From: Deltaproteobacteria bacterium
GTDB taxonomy: Bacteria; Myxococcota_A; Polyangia; Polyangiales; Houyiibacteriaceae
Direction: 5' to 3'
Length of the DNA: 64,000 bases
Assembly: GCA_017644045.1 (NCBI GenBank)
Contig: JAEPMI010000013.1
Coordinates: 186,001-250,000, forward strand
The notes under the pieces were generated by a model. The model did not search any database. It saw only the letters and a program-made list of their open reading frames with translations, and had not been told where the DNA came from. The position numbers were made by a program, and so were the translations under genes. Below, piece after piece: positions 9,244 to 17,472 of this stretch. The first letter of the stretch is position 1. Every line of letters starts with the position of its first letter.

Positions 9244-12200
9244 CCCGTTCGACTCTCCTCGTCGCGCTCGTCTTCGCGAGCGTTCTTCCTCTCGCTCCCG
9301 AGAGCTCCGCCCAGACCACCCGTCGGCGCATCACCGGCGGCGACGTCCAGGGCATGGAGCTGGGCCTCGATGGCTCGCTGATGGTCGCGCGCGGCAGCAG
9401 CACCACCTGGCTGCTCTCGGCCTACGACGTGCTCGGCGTCGACCGGCTTCGGCCCTCTGCCGGCGCGAAGATCGTCGTGACCTCCGCGGTGCAGCCGGGT
9501 GAGCCGGTGGCCGAGGTCGAGGCGGACGATCGCGGTCGCGCGATCGTTCGGCTCACGATGCCCGACGACGCCCCGCCCGCCGTCGGCGTCACGATCTCGC
9601 TCTTCTCGAAGGCCGAGGTGCAGCGTCGCTTCGAGCTGACCGTTCGCACCCGGATCAACCGAGGGCTGCGTGTCTTCCTCGCGCCGCCGGCCGCTGGTGA
9701 ACCGGTGGTCGCGCTCGGTCGGCTGACCGACCACGCGGGTCAGGGCATCGCGGAGGCGCCGATCGAGCTGATCTTCTCCGACACCCGCGGCGTGGTCGGC
9801 GCGCCCGTGGCGGTGACCACCGATCCGCACGGGCTCTTCGTGGGCCGGGTCGATCCGCCGGCGGATCTGGTCGGCAACGTCTTGGTCCGCGCGTTTCACG
9901 GGCGCGCCGCGGAGCGCGTCTCCGATCAGGACCAGAGTGGGCTGCGAACGCCCGGCGCGCGCGACCTCCTCGTGCAGATCGCGCCGAGCAGTCGGGTGGT
10001 CTCCCCGGAGGCCGACGTGCCCGTCGACATCGTCGTTCGCCGCGCCGACGGGATGCCCGTGCCCGAGGCGCGTGTCCGGCTCGGCAACCGGATGCCGGTC
10101 GCGGCGGAGGGGATGCAGCAGCTCCCCGACGAGGTGCTCACCGACGAGCGTGGCCGTGCCCGCCTGGTCTGGGAAGCGCCGCGGCTGAACCAGCCCTTCC
10201 GTGACACCAACATCACCGTCGCCGCCGGTCACGCCGCGCACGGTGGCGGCATCGGCACCGCGCTCGTGCGCGTGGCGCGGGAGCGCTACGGCAGCGCGCT
10301 CTCGGTCGAGGGCGGTGCCCTCACCCCGGAGCTCGGGGGCCGGATCTTCGTTCGCGTCGCGAACATCGACGGTCGCTCCGCCGAGGACGTCGGCGTGACG
10401 ATCCGCGGTCCGCGGATCGGCGATCACCAGGGCGCGACCGACGCCGCCGGCGTGGCCGCCTTCGAGGTGCCGCTGACCGGCGCCGCGGACGATCGCTGCG
10501 GCGGCGCGTCGAGCGCGTCGCTGACGGTGGTGGTCGACGGCAAGGAGAAGCCCTTCTGCGTGCCGGTCGAGGTCGACGGCGCCGCGCGGGTCTCGATCGC
10601 TCCGCTGGTCGCGCCCGGCGATCCGGTCGAGGTCCGCATCACTCGGGCGCCGCGCGCACGGCGGCTGCCCGTGGTGGTCCGGGCCGACGGCGCGATCATG
10701 TCGAGCGTCGTCGCCGAGCCGGGCCAGGACGTGGTGCAGCTCCCGATTCCGCCCGAAGCGCGGGGCCTCATCGAGGTTCGCGCGCGACCGATCGTCGACG
10801 GCCGCGAGGTCTACGGCGGGTCGGTGGCCGCTTGGATCGCGCCGCTCGCCGGAGCGAACGCGCTCGAGGAGCCGCTGCGACTCCAGGCGAACGGCCCGGG
10901 CGCGACGCTCTCCGCGAGCCTCTCCGGCTCGGAGGCCGCGACCGCGGCGATGGTCGCCGTGCCGATCGATTCGCTCCCGACCCTTCGGGGTCGGCTCCAG
11001 TCGTCGGACCCCTTCGCGACCCAGCGGGGGACGCCGACGCTCCTCGGGATCTCCGCGGTGCTCGCGGAGCTGACCACCCGGGACGTCACGGTCCCCTCGG
11101 TCTATCGCGACGCGTGCGAGGGTCGCCGGGGGGCGTGCGTCGTGCCCATGCCCGCACCGAGCAACGCCGCCGGCCGCGGTCTGCTCCGCGATCCTTGGCG
11201 CGCGAGCGACCGTTTCATCGAAGGTCGCCTGGCGCTCGTCTTCCGTGCGCTCGAGGACCGGATCGCCGCGTCGGTGCCCGGCAACCTGGACGCGGTCTCG
11301 CACGTCGAGCGCGGTCGCCGGGTGCTCGACGATCACGTGCTCGCCTCGCTCCCCGAGCATCAGCTCGGCGGTGAGGGCGCGACCGGTCTCGGTGGCGAGC
11401 CGCTCACGATGGACATGCTCCGGCGGATCGATCCGAGCTTCAGCTTCGACTCGGTTGCCGAGCGCATCACCCGCGAGCGGCTCTTCGTGCTGCTGCTCGC
11501 GCTCCGCAGCTTCGTGAACCAGCGCGGGCTCGACCTGCCCTGGGCCCGCCCGGGCGAGCCGGGGCTCTGGCTCCGGCAGCTCGTCGGTCATCACGCCGGT
11601 GGGCGGACCATTCAGGCGCGCGACCTGGTCGACGGATGGGGTCGTCCCTTCGAGCTCCGTCCGACGAATCGGCCGCGCTTCTCGCAGCTGCAGCCGGTCG
11701 CCGGCCACGAGCTGATCAGCGTCGGCCCGGACGGACGCGCGGGGAACGGCAACGACGTGACCGACCCGACCGCGCGCGTGCTGCGCTCCGGGACCATCTA
11801 CGCCCGAGCGGTCGGCGAGGACGCGCTCCTCGCGCGACTCAACGGCGTCGAGCTCGGCCGGGCGACCCTCGACATGGCCGCACAGATCCACGGCCAGGGC
11901 GCGCCCGCGATCCAGCCGCCGGACGAGTCGCGCGCTCGGGTCGACCTCGGCAGCCTGCCCCCGGTCCTCGAGTTCCCGAGCGATCCGCTCGCCCTTCGTC
12001 GTCCGGCGATCCCCGCGGGCTCCGCGGCGGCGACCGGTCGGGAGGTGAGCCTCCAGGTCGGCGACGAGCCGCGCACCTGGGGCGTGCTCGCGTGGGTCGT
12101 CGATGGAACCGGTCGCGAGCGTCTGCTCGAGTCGACCACCCGCGGGGGCGCGCCCGCGTTCGTGACCCCGGAGCTCATGCGCCGCGCCGGCGCGGTCGTG

Positions 12201-13919
12201 GGCCCGGAGATGGTACGGATGGGCGAGCCGCTCGCGTGGCCGCTCCGGATCGTGAACGCCACCGACCAGTCGCTCGAGGTGCCGCTCGCGCCGCGGGGGA
12301 CCGGTGTCGGGCTCGAGGCGCCTGGGTCGCTGACGATCGCGCCCGAGACCGGTGCGCGGGTCGACGTGGTCTTCCGTGGCGAGAGCCCCGGTCGCGCGCA
12401 GTGGGCGCTCGAGGGCGCGGGCTCGGTGATCGCGCGGGGTCGGCTCACGGTCGACCGGGGGCTGCACCCGCTCCGGCGCAGCGCCTCCGGGCTCGCGCGC
12501 GAGCGCTGGCACGGCGAGATGGGTGACCTCAGCGGGGCTCGGCACCCGCACGCCCGGGTCGTCTTGCTCGGGCGCGGTGGCCTGGGTGCCGATCCCGATC
12601 TGGCGGAGGCGCGCCGTGACGAGGCGGCGCTCCTCGGCTGGCACGCGGCGATGGTCGGTCGTGGGCTCGACCCCGATCTGGCCGCGCGCGTCGAGCGCTC
12701 GGGTGGCCGCACCGGTCGCTCGCCGCAGGTGTCGATGGCGGCGTCGCTGGTGAGCTTGGCGGCGACGCTCCAGGCAGAGGACGAGCGGACCGAAGCCCGG
12801 CAGCTCGTCTCCACGCTCTCCCAGCAGGTGGCCGGCGGGTTCCCGCTCCACGGCGAGCTGAGCGATGAAGCGCTCGCCGACCTGGCCGCGGTCGTGTCGG
12901 TGCTCGCGACGAGCGCGATCACGCCGGTGGAGAGCCGGGTGTGGCCCATGGAAGACACCATCATGCCCCGCCCGATGAGCGATCCGCTCTCGCAGTTCGT
13001 CGCCAACGCGCGCGTCGTGCTCCGGCGGGCGCTCCACGAGCGGACCGACAAGCCGGCGCTCCAGGCGCGGGCGGCGGCGGCGCTGCTGCTCACCGATCCG
13101 CGCGACGGCCACGGCCGCGCGATCGTGGCTCGGTTGAAGGAGAGCGACGCGCTTCGGCGGATGGGCCTGGCCGGTGAGGACCGCGAGGACTCGTTCGAGG
13201 GCACGCTCGCGCTCTCGATCGCCGCTCACCAGCTCGGCGAGGACGCGCTCGCCGAGCGGATGGCCCGCGGCGCGGCGAACCACGCCGGCTTCGCGGCGCG
13301 CGCTCGCGGCACCGCGCTCTTCTGGTGGCTGGCGCTCGATGCCTACGGAGTCTTCGGAGCGGAGGCGCCCAGCTCGGTGGAGGTCGACGTCGACGGTACG
13401 ACCCACACGGTGACGCTCGAGCAGGGCGTCGGCGTGCTCGACCTCGAGGGGGCGACGCCCAGCGACGTGGTCGTCGAAGCGGAAGAGGGCCCGGTCTTCG
13501 CGCGGGCGGAGATCCTCTACGGCCGGTCGTTCCAGGCGAACGAAGAGCGCCCGCTCGGCGTGGCGCTCGAAGGGCGCCTCGGTGCGGTCGGGGTGCCGGC
13601 GGGCTACGAGGTGCAGGTCACCTCGACGGCCGCGGTCGGCACGCCGGTGATCGACATCCAGCTCCCCGCGAGCGCGGTGGTCGACGACGGGTTCATTCGG
13701 GCGGTGCAGGCTGCCCCGGCGGTGCGCACGGTCGAGGTCCGCGAGCCGGGCTTCCTTCGAGTGCACCTGATCCAGCTCCGCGCGGAGCAGGCGGTGACCT
13801 TCGCGCTGCCCTTCGTTCGGGTCTCGCCGAGCCCGGTCTCCGGTCTCGGCATGGTCGCCTACCCGGCGTCCCGACCGGACGCGATGACGGTGCTGCCGCC
13901 GCGACGCATCGGGGAGTAG
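9240..13919 (+). CDS. Alpha-2-macroglobulin-like protein, thioester-less (copy 2)
   Basis: The start is the GTG at 9240 overlapping the stop of copy 1. It is chosen because it gives a signal peptide (VTRSTLLVALVFASVLPLAP, ending SSAQ); the frame is open far upstream, but that stretch is a shadow of copy 1. The 1559-residue product is collinear with copy 1: N-terminal macroglobulin-like sandwiches, then a conserved helical block (FSFDSVAERI here, FSFDTVGERI in copy 1). A pseudopilin-like loop follows at about 798-836 (DGWGRPFELR, then SVGPDGRAGNGNDV), then an A2M-like domain and a helical toroid. No thioester Cys-Gly-x-Gln is seen and it lacks the long linker of copy 1. The two probably arose by tandem duplication and may act together. 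Confidence 0.82.
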   Translation: MTRSTLLVALVFASVLPLAPESSAQTTRRRITGGDVQGMELGLDGSLMVARGSSTTWLLSAYDVLGVDRLRPSAGAKIVVTSAVQPGEPVAEVEADDRGRAIVRLTMPDDAPPAVGVTISLFSKAEVQRRFELTVRTRINRGLRVFLAPPAAGEPVVALGRLTDHAGQGIAEAPIELIFSDTRGVVGAPVAVTTDPHGLFVGRVDPPADLVGNVLVRAFHGRAAERVSDQDQSGLRTPGARDLLVQIAPSSRVVSPEADVPVDIVVRRADGMPVPEARVRLGNRMPVAAEGMQQLPDEVLTDERGRARLVWEAPRLNQPFRDTNITVAAGHAAHGGGIGTALVRVARERYGSALSVEGGALTPELGGRIFVRVANIDGRSAEDVGVTIRGPRIGDHQGATDAAGVAAFEVPLTGAADDRCGGASSASLTVVVDGKEKPFCVPVEVDGAARVSIAPLVAPGDPVEVRITRAPRARRLPVVVRADGAIMSSVVAEPGQDVVQLPIPPEARGLIEVRARPIVDGREVYGGSVAAWIAPLAGANALEEPLRLQANGPGATLSASLSGSEAATAAMVAVPIDSLPTLRGRLQSSDPFATQRGTPTLLGISAVLAELTTRDVTVPSVYRDACEGRRGACVVPMPAPSNAAGRGLLRDPWRASDRFIEGRLALVFRALEDRIAASVPGNLDAVSHVERGRRVLDDHVLASLPEHQLGGEGATGLGGEPLTMDMLRRIDPSFSFDSVAERITRERLFVLLLALRSFVNQRGLDLPWARPGEPGLWLRQLVGHHAGGRTIQARDLVDGWGRPFELRPTNRPRFSQLQPVAGHELISVGPDGRAGNGNDVTDPTARVLRSGTIYARAVGEDALLARLNGVELGRATLDMAAQIHGQGAPAIQPPDESRARVDLGSLPPVLEFPSDPLALRRPAIPAGSAAATGREVSLQVGDEPRTWGVLAWVVDGTGRERLLESTTRGGAPAFVTPELMRRAGAVVGPEMVRMGEPLAWPLRIVNATDQSLEVPLAPRGTGVGLEAPGSLTIAPETGARVDVVFRGESPGRAQWALEGAGSVIARGRLTVDRGLHPLRRSASGLARERWHGEMGDLSGARHPHARVVLLGRGGLGADPDLAEARRDEAALLGWHAAMVGRGLDPDLAARVERSGGRTGRSPQVSMAASLVSLAATLQAEDERTEARQLVSTLSQQVAGGFPLHGELSDEALADLAAVVSVLATSAITPVESRVWPMEDTIMPRPMSDPLSQFVANARVVLRRALHERTDKPALQARAAAALLLTDPRDGHGRAIVARLKESDALRRMGLAGEDREDSFEGTLALSIAAHQLGEDALAERMARGAANHAGFAARARGTALFWWLALDAYGVFGAEAPSSVEVDVDGTTHTVTLEQGVGVLDLEGATPSDVVVEAEEGPVFARAEILYGRSFQANEERPLGVALEGRLGAVGVPAGYEVQVTSTAAVGTPVIDIQLPASAVVDDGFIRAVQAAPAVRTVEVREPGFLRVHLIQLRAEQAVTFALPFVRVSPSPVSGLGMVAYPASRPDAMTVLPPRRIGE

Positions 13920-13931
13920 GCCGGAGGTGTG

Positions 13932-13973
13932 CGGATCCCGTCGGGGATCCGTGCACGTGCGAGGACGTGCACG
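13932..13973. terminator. Double hairpin between convergent genes
   Basis: Two perfect inverted repeats sit in the 63-base gap between the second A2M-like gene and the convergent TetR gene. CGGATCCC pairs with GGGATCCG around a GTCG loop (13932-13951). CGTGCACGT pairs with ACGTGCACG around a GCGAGG loop (13950-13973). Neither is followed by a clear T-run. They could stop transcription from both sides, but this is inferred from structure and position only. Confidence 0.5.
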
Positions 13974-13982
13974 ACGTCGCTC

Positions 13983-14600
13983 TCAGCCGACGAGGTAGGA
14001 GAGCACGAGGTCGGTGACGTGGGTGGCGAGGCGGGCGTCGTCCATGGTGCCGGGCATGCCGGCGACGCCCGCGTGGGTGGCGGCGTCGACCGTCTGTACC
14101 GTCACGAAGGCCGCAGCCTCGACGTCGTCGATCCGTAGCGTCTCGCGGTGCACGGCGAGGTAAGCCGCGACCGCATCGATGATCGTCGCCAGGTTGGTCT
14201 CGTAGTGCTGCATGCGACCGACCCGAGGGATCTGGTCACGCAGCACCCGCGCGAGCTCCGGGTTCTCGCGCTTCAGATCGATCATCGCCTGCACGAGGAC
14301 GGGCGCGGTCACCGAGGGAGGCGCGTCACCGTGCTCGCCGAGCGCGGCGAGGATCAGCTCCATGACCCGGTTCGAGTAGCGGTCGACCAGCTCGCCGACC
14401 AGCGCCTCCTTGTTGGGGAAGTACTGATAGAGCGAGCCGATGCTCACTCCGGCGCGCTTCGCCACCCGGTTGGTGCTGGTCTTGTCGTAGCCGTCCTCGA
14501 CGAGAACGTGAGCGGTGGCCTCCAGGATCGCGTCCACGGTCGCCTTCGAGCGACTCTGACGGGGCCGTTTTCGGGGCGTGGTGCGGACTTTTGCGGCCAA
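13983..14600 (-). CDS. TetR-family transcriptional regulator
   Basis: This 205-residue protein has a TetR N-terminal DNA-binding domain: RQSRSKATVDAILEATAHVL followed by the helix-turn-helix TSTNRVAKRAGVSIGSLYQY and FPNKEALVGEL. The C-terminal ligand-binding half is unspecific. No ATG precedes the HTH, so the start is most likely the TTG at 14600. It is transcribed away from the COQ4-like gene, and a 14-base palindrome lies between them (14644-14657). The usual arrangement would be repression of itself and of the neighbour, released by a small ligand. The ligand is not predictable from sequence. Confidence 0.88.
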   Translation of the reverse strand: MAAKVRTTPRKRPRQSRSKATVDAILEATAHVLVEDGYDKTSTNRVAKRAGVSIGSLYQYFPNKEALVGELVDRYSNRVMELILAALGEHGDAPPSVTAPVLVQAMIDLKRENPELARVLRDQIPRVGRMQHYETNLATIIDAVAAYLAVHRETLRIDDVEAAAFVTVQTVDAATHAGVAGMPGTMDDARLATHVTDLVLSYLVG

Positions 14601-14643
14601 AGCGCGGCTCTCGGGTCACCACTCGGAACGCGAGTGGATAATA

Positions 14644-14657
14644 TGAGCAATAGCTCA
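14644..14657. promoter_or_regulatory. Palindromic operator candidate between tetR-like and COQ4-like genes
   Basis: TGAGCAATAGCTCA is a perfect inverted repeat (TGAGC, 4-base spacer, GCTCA) in an unusually AT-rich patch (GATAATATGAGC ... CACATAATGATC) that can also serve as promoter -10 sequence. It lies 43 bases from the TetR start and 31 bases from the preferred start of the COQ4-like gene. That is the expected place for a TetR operator controlling both. The inference rests on position and symmetry. Confidence 0.6.
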
Positions 14658-14674
14658 CATAATGATCGGTACGC

Positions 14675-14680
14675 AAGGAG
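14675..14680 (+). promoter_or_regulatory. Ribosome binding site deciding the COQ4-like start
   Basis: AAGGAG lies 8 bases before the ATG at 14689. This makes that codon a better start than the in-frame ATG at 14662, which has no comparable site and touches the operator-like palindrome. Confidence 0.65.
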
Positions 14681-14688
14681 AGCTGCCG

Positions 14689-15369
14689 ATGATCAACCCC
14701 CTCGATGTCTTCCGCGGACTGCGCGCCATCGCCCGCGTCACCCGCGATCCGAACCGCCTCGACGAGATCTTCGTTCTCGCCGACCTCTCGGAGAAGTCAC
14801 CGAGCCTGGAGGAGGCCATCGAGAGGTTCCGCGAGGACCCGGTCCTCGGTGAGGCGTTCTCCCGCAAGCCCCGTCTCGGTCCCATCGACCAGGACGCGCT
14901 CGGCGAGCTCCCCGAGGGCACCCTCGGCCGCGAGTACCACGAGTTCATGGCCGCCCGCGGCCTGCGACACGAGGACCTCAAGCTCGTCGAGAACGGCGAC
15001 GAGCGCGACATGGACTGGATCCGCAATCACCTGCGCGAGACCCACGACCTCTGGCACGTCGTGACCGGCTTCGACACCGACCTCCCCGGCGAGCTCGGCC
15101 TGCAGGCGTTCTACTGCGCCCAGGTGAAGGGCCCGCTCCCCGTGCTCATCCTCTCCATCGGCCTCCTCAACACGTTCCTGATGGCGATGGACGACCTCGA
15201 TTCGCGCATGGCGGCGATCAGCCACGGCTACCAGCTCGGCAAGAAGACCGGCCCGCTCTTCGGCCTCGACTTCCGCGCCAACTTCGAGCGCCCCCTCGCC
15301 GACCTGCGCCGTGAGCTGAACCTCCCCGTCGACGCCCCCAAGGCGGTCGCCCAAGCCCTCGCCGCCTGA
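14689..15369 (+). CDS. COQ4-family protein
   Basis: This 226-residue protein matches COQ4, the ubiquinone-biosynthesis factor recently linked to C1 decarboxylation/hydroxylation of the quinone ring. The metal-binding signature HDxxH-(x)11-E is exact: HDLWH at residues 119-123 and the Glu of LPGE at 135. The N-terminus has the expected helical region (EFMAARGLRHEDLKL) just before the motif. It stands alone with a divergent TetR regulator rather than in a quinone operon. In this lineage, usually menaquinone-based, the substrate is therefore open. Start chosen at 14689 because of its AAGGAG site; a longer form from 14662 would add nine residues. Confidence 0.82.
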   Translation: MINPLDVFRGLRAIARVTRDPNRLDEIFVLADLSEKSPSLEEAIERFREDPVLGEAFSRKPRLGPIDQDALGELPEGTLGREYHEFMAARGLRHEDLKLVENGDERDMDWIRNHLRETHDLWHVVTGFDTDLPGELGLQAFYCAQVKGPLPVLILSIGLLNTFLMAMDDLDSRMAAISHGYQLGKKTGPLFGLDFRANFERPLADLRRELNLPVDAPKAVAQALAA

Positions 15370-15385
15370 GTCGCGAAGCGGCGGT

Positions 15386-15420
15386 CCCTCACCCTCACCC
15401 TCGCCCTGACCCTCACCCTT
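15386..15420. repeat. CCCTCACCC-type dispersed repeat, copy A
   Basis: A pyrimidine-rich run built from CCCTCA/CCCTCG/CCCTGA heptamer-like units (CCCTCACCCTCGCCCTGA) ends in CTTCGAGG. It sits just after the COQ4-like gene. A close inverted match (about 28 of 30 bases by eye) lies at 26855-26885, and a shorter one at 38162-38187. It appears to be a genome-dispersed intergenic repeat. Confidence 0.6.
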
Positions 15421-15480
15421 CGAGGCCAGGGTCGAGACGCTGACTGACGCGCGTCCCACCCAACCCCTATGCTCGCGCCC

Positions 15481-16350
15481 ATGCGCGTGCACTTGATCGA
15501 CGGGACCTACGAGCTCTTCCGCATGTTCTTCGGAGCGCCGAGCTCCACCGACGACGCAGGCGTCGAGATCGGCGCGACCCGCGCGTGGATGCGCTCGCTC
15601 GCCATGCTCCTCGGCCAGGACGACGTCACCCACGTCGCCGTCGCGTTCGACACGGTGATCGAGTCGTTCCGCAACGAGCTCTTCGGTGGCTACAAGACCG
15701 GCGCCGGCATCGAGCCCGCGCTCTGGAACCAGTTCCCGATCATCGAGGAGGCGACCGCGGCCATGGGCGTCACGGTCTGGTCGATGATCGATCTCGAGGC
15801 CGACGACGCGCTCGCCTGTGGCGCGGTCGCGTACCGCGATCAGGTCGAGCAGGTCGTCCTCTGCAGCCCGGACAAGGATCTCTACCAGTGCGTCGACGAC
15901 GGAAACGTCGTGCTCTGGGACCGCCGCCGTGACCTGGTCATGGACCGCGCCGCCGTCGTCGAGAAGGTCGGCGTCCAGCCGCAGTCGATCCCCGACTACC
16001 TCGCCCTCGTCGGCGACGACGCCGACGGCATCCCGGGCATCCCGCGCTGGGGCGCGAAGTCGACCGCCCAGGTCCTCACCCACTACGAGCACCTCGAAGC
16101 CATCCCCGCGGACGCCGACGACTGGGCGATCAAGGTCCGCGGCGCGAAGACCCTCGCCGCCAACCTCGAGGCCCAGCGCGGGGACGCCGCGCTCTACAAG
16201 ACGCTCGCCACGCTACGCACCGACGTGCCGCCGAAGGAGTCGCTCGACGACATCCGATGGACCGGCCCCGCCGAGAACCTCAGCGCGATGGCGAATCGTC
16301 TCGGCGCGCCCGAGGTGGTCGCGCGCGTCGAGAAGATCGCGAAGGGCTGA
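15481..16350 (+). CDS. 5'-3' exonuclease (PolA N-terminal / FEN family)
   Basis: A protein of about 289 residues related to the N-terminal 5'-nuclease domain of DNA polymerase I but without a polymerase domain. Acidic metal-binding motifs are visible: MRVHLIDGTYELFR at the start, HVAVAFDT, DLEADDALACG and SPDKDLYQC. The helix-hairpin-helix region has DYLALVGDDADGIPGIPRWG. It should cut 5' flaps or RNA primers in the cytoplasm during repair or replication. ATG at 15481 is preferred; an in-frame ATG at 15469 would add four residues. Its 3' end overlaps the convergent TonB-C-like gene by about 70 bases. Confidence 0.9.
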   Translation: MRVHLIDGTYELFRMFFGAPSSTDDAGVEIGATRAWMRSLAMLLGQDDVTHVAVAFDTVIESFRNELFGGYKTGAGIEPALWNQFPIIEEATAAMGVTVWSMIDLEADDALACGAVAYRDQVEQVVLCSPDKDLYQCVDDGNVVLWDRRRDLVMDRAAVVEKVGVQPQSIPDYLALVGDDADGIPGIPRWGAKSTAQVLTHYEHLEAIPADADDWAIKVRGAKTLAANLEAQRGDAALYKTLATLRTDVPPKESLDDIRWTGPAENLSAMANRLGAPEVVARVEKIAKG

Positions 16351-17380
16351 TCCGCGGCTCGGGACCCCGACGCGTGCGTCGGTCCGCCGGAGTGAGCCCG
16401 CTGGTGTTCTGCGCATCGGGATGCTGCGCGTCGACGATCTTCAGCAGCGTGACGCGCGTGCGGACGATGCCGCGGCCGAGCGCGGCGCAGTCGACGCCAC
16501 CTTCGGGCTTCATCACGCAGCCCGCTTCGGTGAGGAAGGTGGCGACGTCGCCGATCTCGAAGCGCCACTCGCTGACGATGTTCAGCCGCCGGCCGACCAC
16601 GGCTTGCGGCGGCGGTCGCAGATCGGCGGCGCCCTCTCGAACGGCCTGCAGCACCGCCTGGTCCAGGTAGTCGTTGCCCGAGGATTGGGTGATCCACGAC
16701 GCGAGCAGATCGCCGTCCGGTGCGTGGACCAGGCGAACGTCCACCCGATCCCAGCGGACCGGCGCGTTCGTGAGCCGGCGCTGGACGATGTAGCGCCGTT
16801 GCGCGCGCTCGTAGCCTTCGGCGCCGCCCATCTGGGGGACGTCGCCCTCGACCGGCGGCATGTTCGGGTTCCGGTCGGTGACGCCCTCGGGACCATGCGC
16901 GTAACGGTTGAGCTCGTCGGCGATGCGCTGGAGCGGGGTCATGCCGCGCCGCCGCTCGCGCAGCGACTCGCGTGCGTCGACCACGAGCTTCTGCCGCATG
17001 CGGCGACCCATCTCGTGATACCAGCGGTCCGCGTTGCCGGCTTCCTGCCGGTCCTGGCCGAGCTGGTCACGGAGCCACTGGTCCTCGCGAGCCTCGATGC
17101 GCCGCTCCGGGTCCGAGGGCTCCGGCTCCTCCGGGAAGGTCCATCCGGCGCTCTCGGCGAGGGTGCGCAGCGGCATCAGCTCGGGCTCCGGGCGCGGGTC
17201 TCGCTCCTGCGGCTCCGGCTCGGTCGGCTCGGGCTCGGGCTCCGGGTCCGGCACGCGATCGTCGAGGCCAAGCTGGGTCGTGCGGCGCTCCTGTCGCTGA
17301 GCATGGACGGTCGACGTCGAGGCGAGCGCGACCAGCACGGCGAGTGCTGCCCCCGTTCGCTTGCCGACCGTGCCCGTCAT
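16280..17380 (-). CDS. Secreted protein with TonB C-terminal-like domain
   Basis: The start at 17380 gives a signal peptide (MTGTVGKRTGAALAVLVALA, ending STVHAQ). A Pro-Glu repeat follows (DPEPEPEPTEPEPQERDPRPEPEL), then a charged helical middle. A domain like the TonB C-terminus comes next (VRLVHAPDGDLLASWITQSS, with LDQAVLQAVREGA and LRPPPQAVVG). TonB transmits proton-motive energy to outer-membrane receptors, but here there is a cleavable signal rather than a membrane anchor, so it is TonB-like and not TonB. The last 60 residues are basic and disordered and overlap the exonuclease gene's 3' end; that tail may be an accident of the frame. Confidence 0.65.
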   Translation of the reverse strand: MTGTVGKRTGAALAVLVALASTSTVHAQRQERRTTQLGLDDRVPDPEPEPEPTEPEPQERDPRPEPELMPLRTLAESAGWTFPEEPEPSDPERRIEAREDQWLRDQLGQDRQEAGNADRWYHEMGRRMRQKLVVDARESLRERRRGMTPLQRIADELNRYAHGPEGVTDRNPNMPPVEGDVPQMGGAEGYERAQRRYIVQRRLTNAPVRWDRVDVRLVHAPDGDLLASWITQSSGNDYLDQAVLQAVREGAADLRPPPQAVVGRRLNIVSEWRFEIGDVATFLTEAGCVMKPEGGVDCAALGRGIVRTRVTLLKIVDAQHPDAQNTSGLTPADRRTRRGPEPRISPSRSSRRARPPRARRDDSPSR

Positions 17381-17472
17381 CGTCGTTCGCCCTCGCCCAA
17401 TCGTTGCCCGAAAGCCGGCTCGCGACCAGGGCCGACGCAACTCGAGGCCCAAACGTTCGAAGAGGGCCCGTC

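Noticed and set aside
8835-13766. A 1643-codon open frame on the minus strand
   Set aside because: It lies opposite the second A2M-like gene, is rich in Arg/His/Gly as expected for a shadow frame in GC-rich DNA, and shows no domain.
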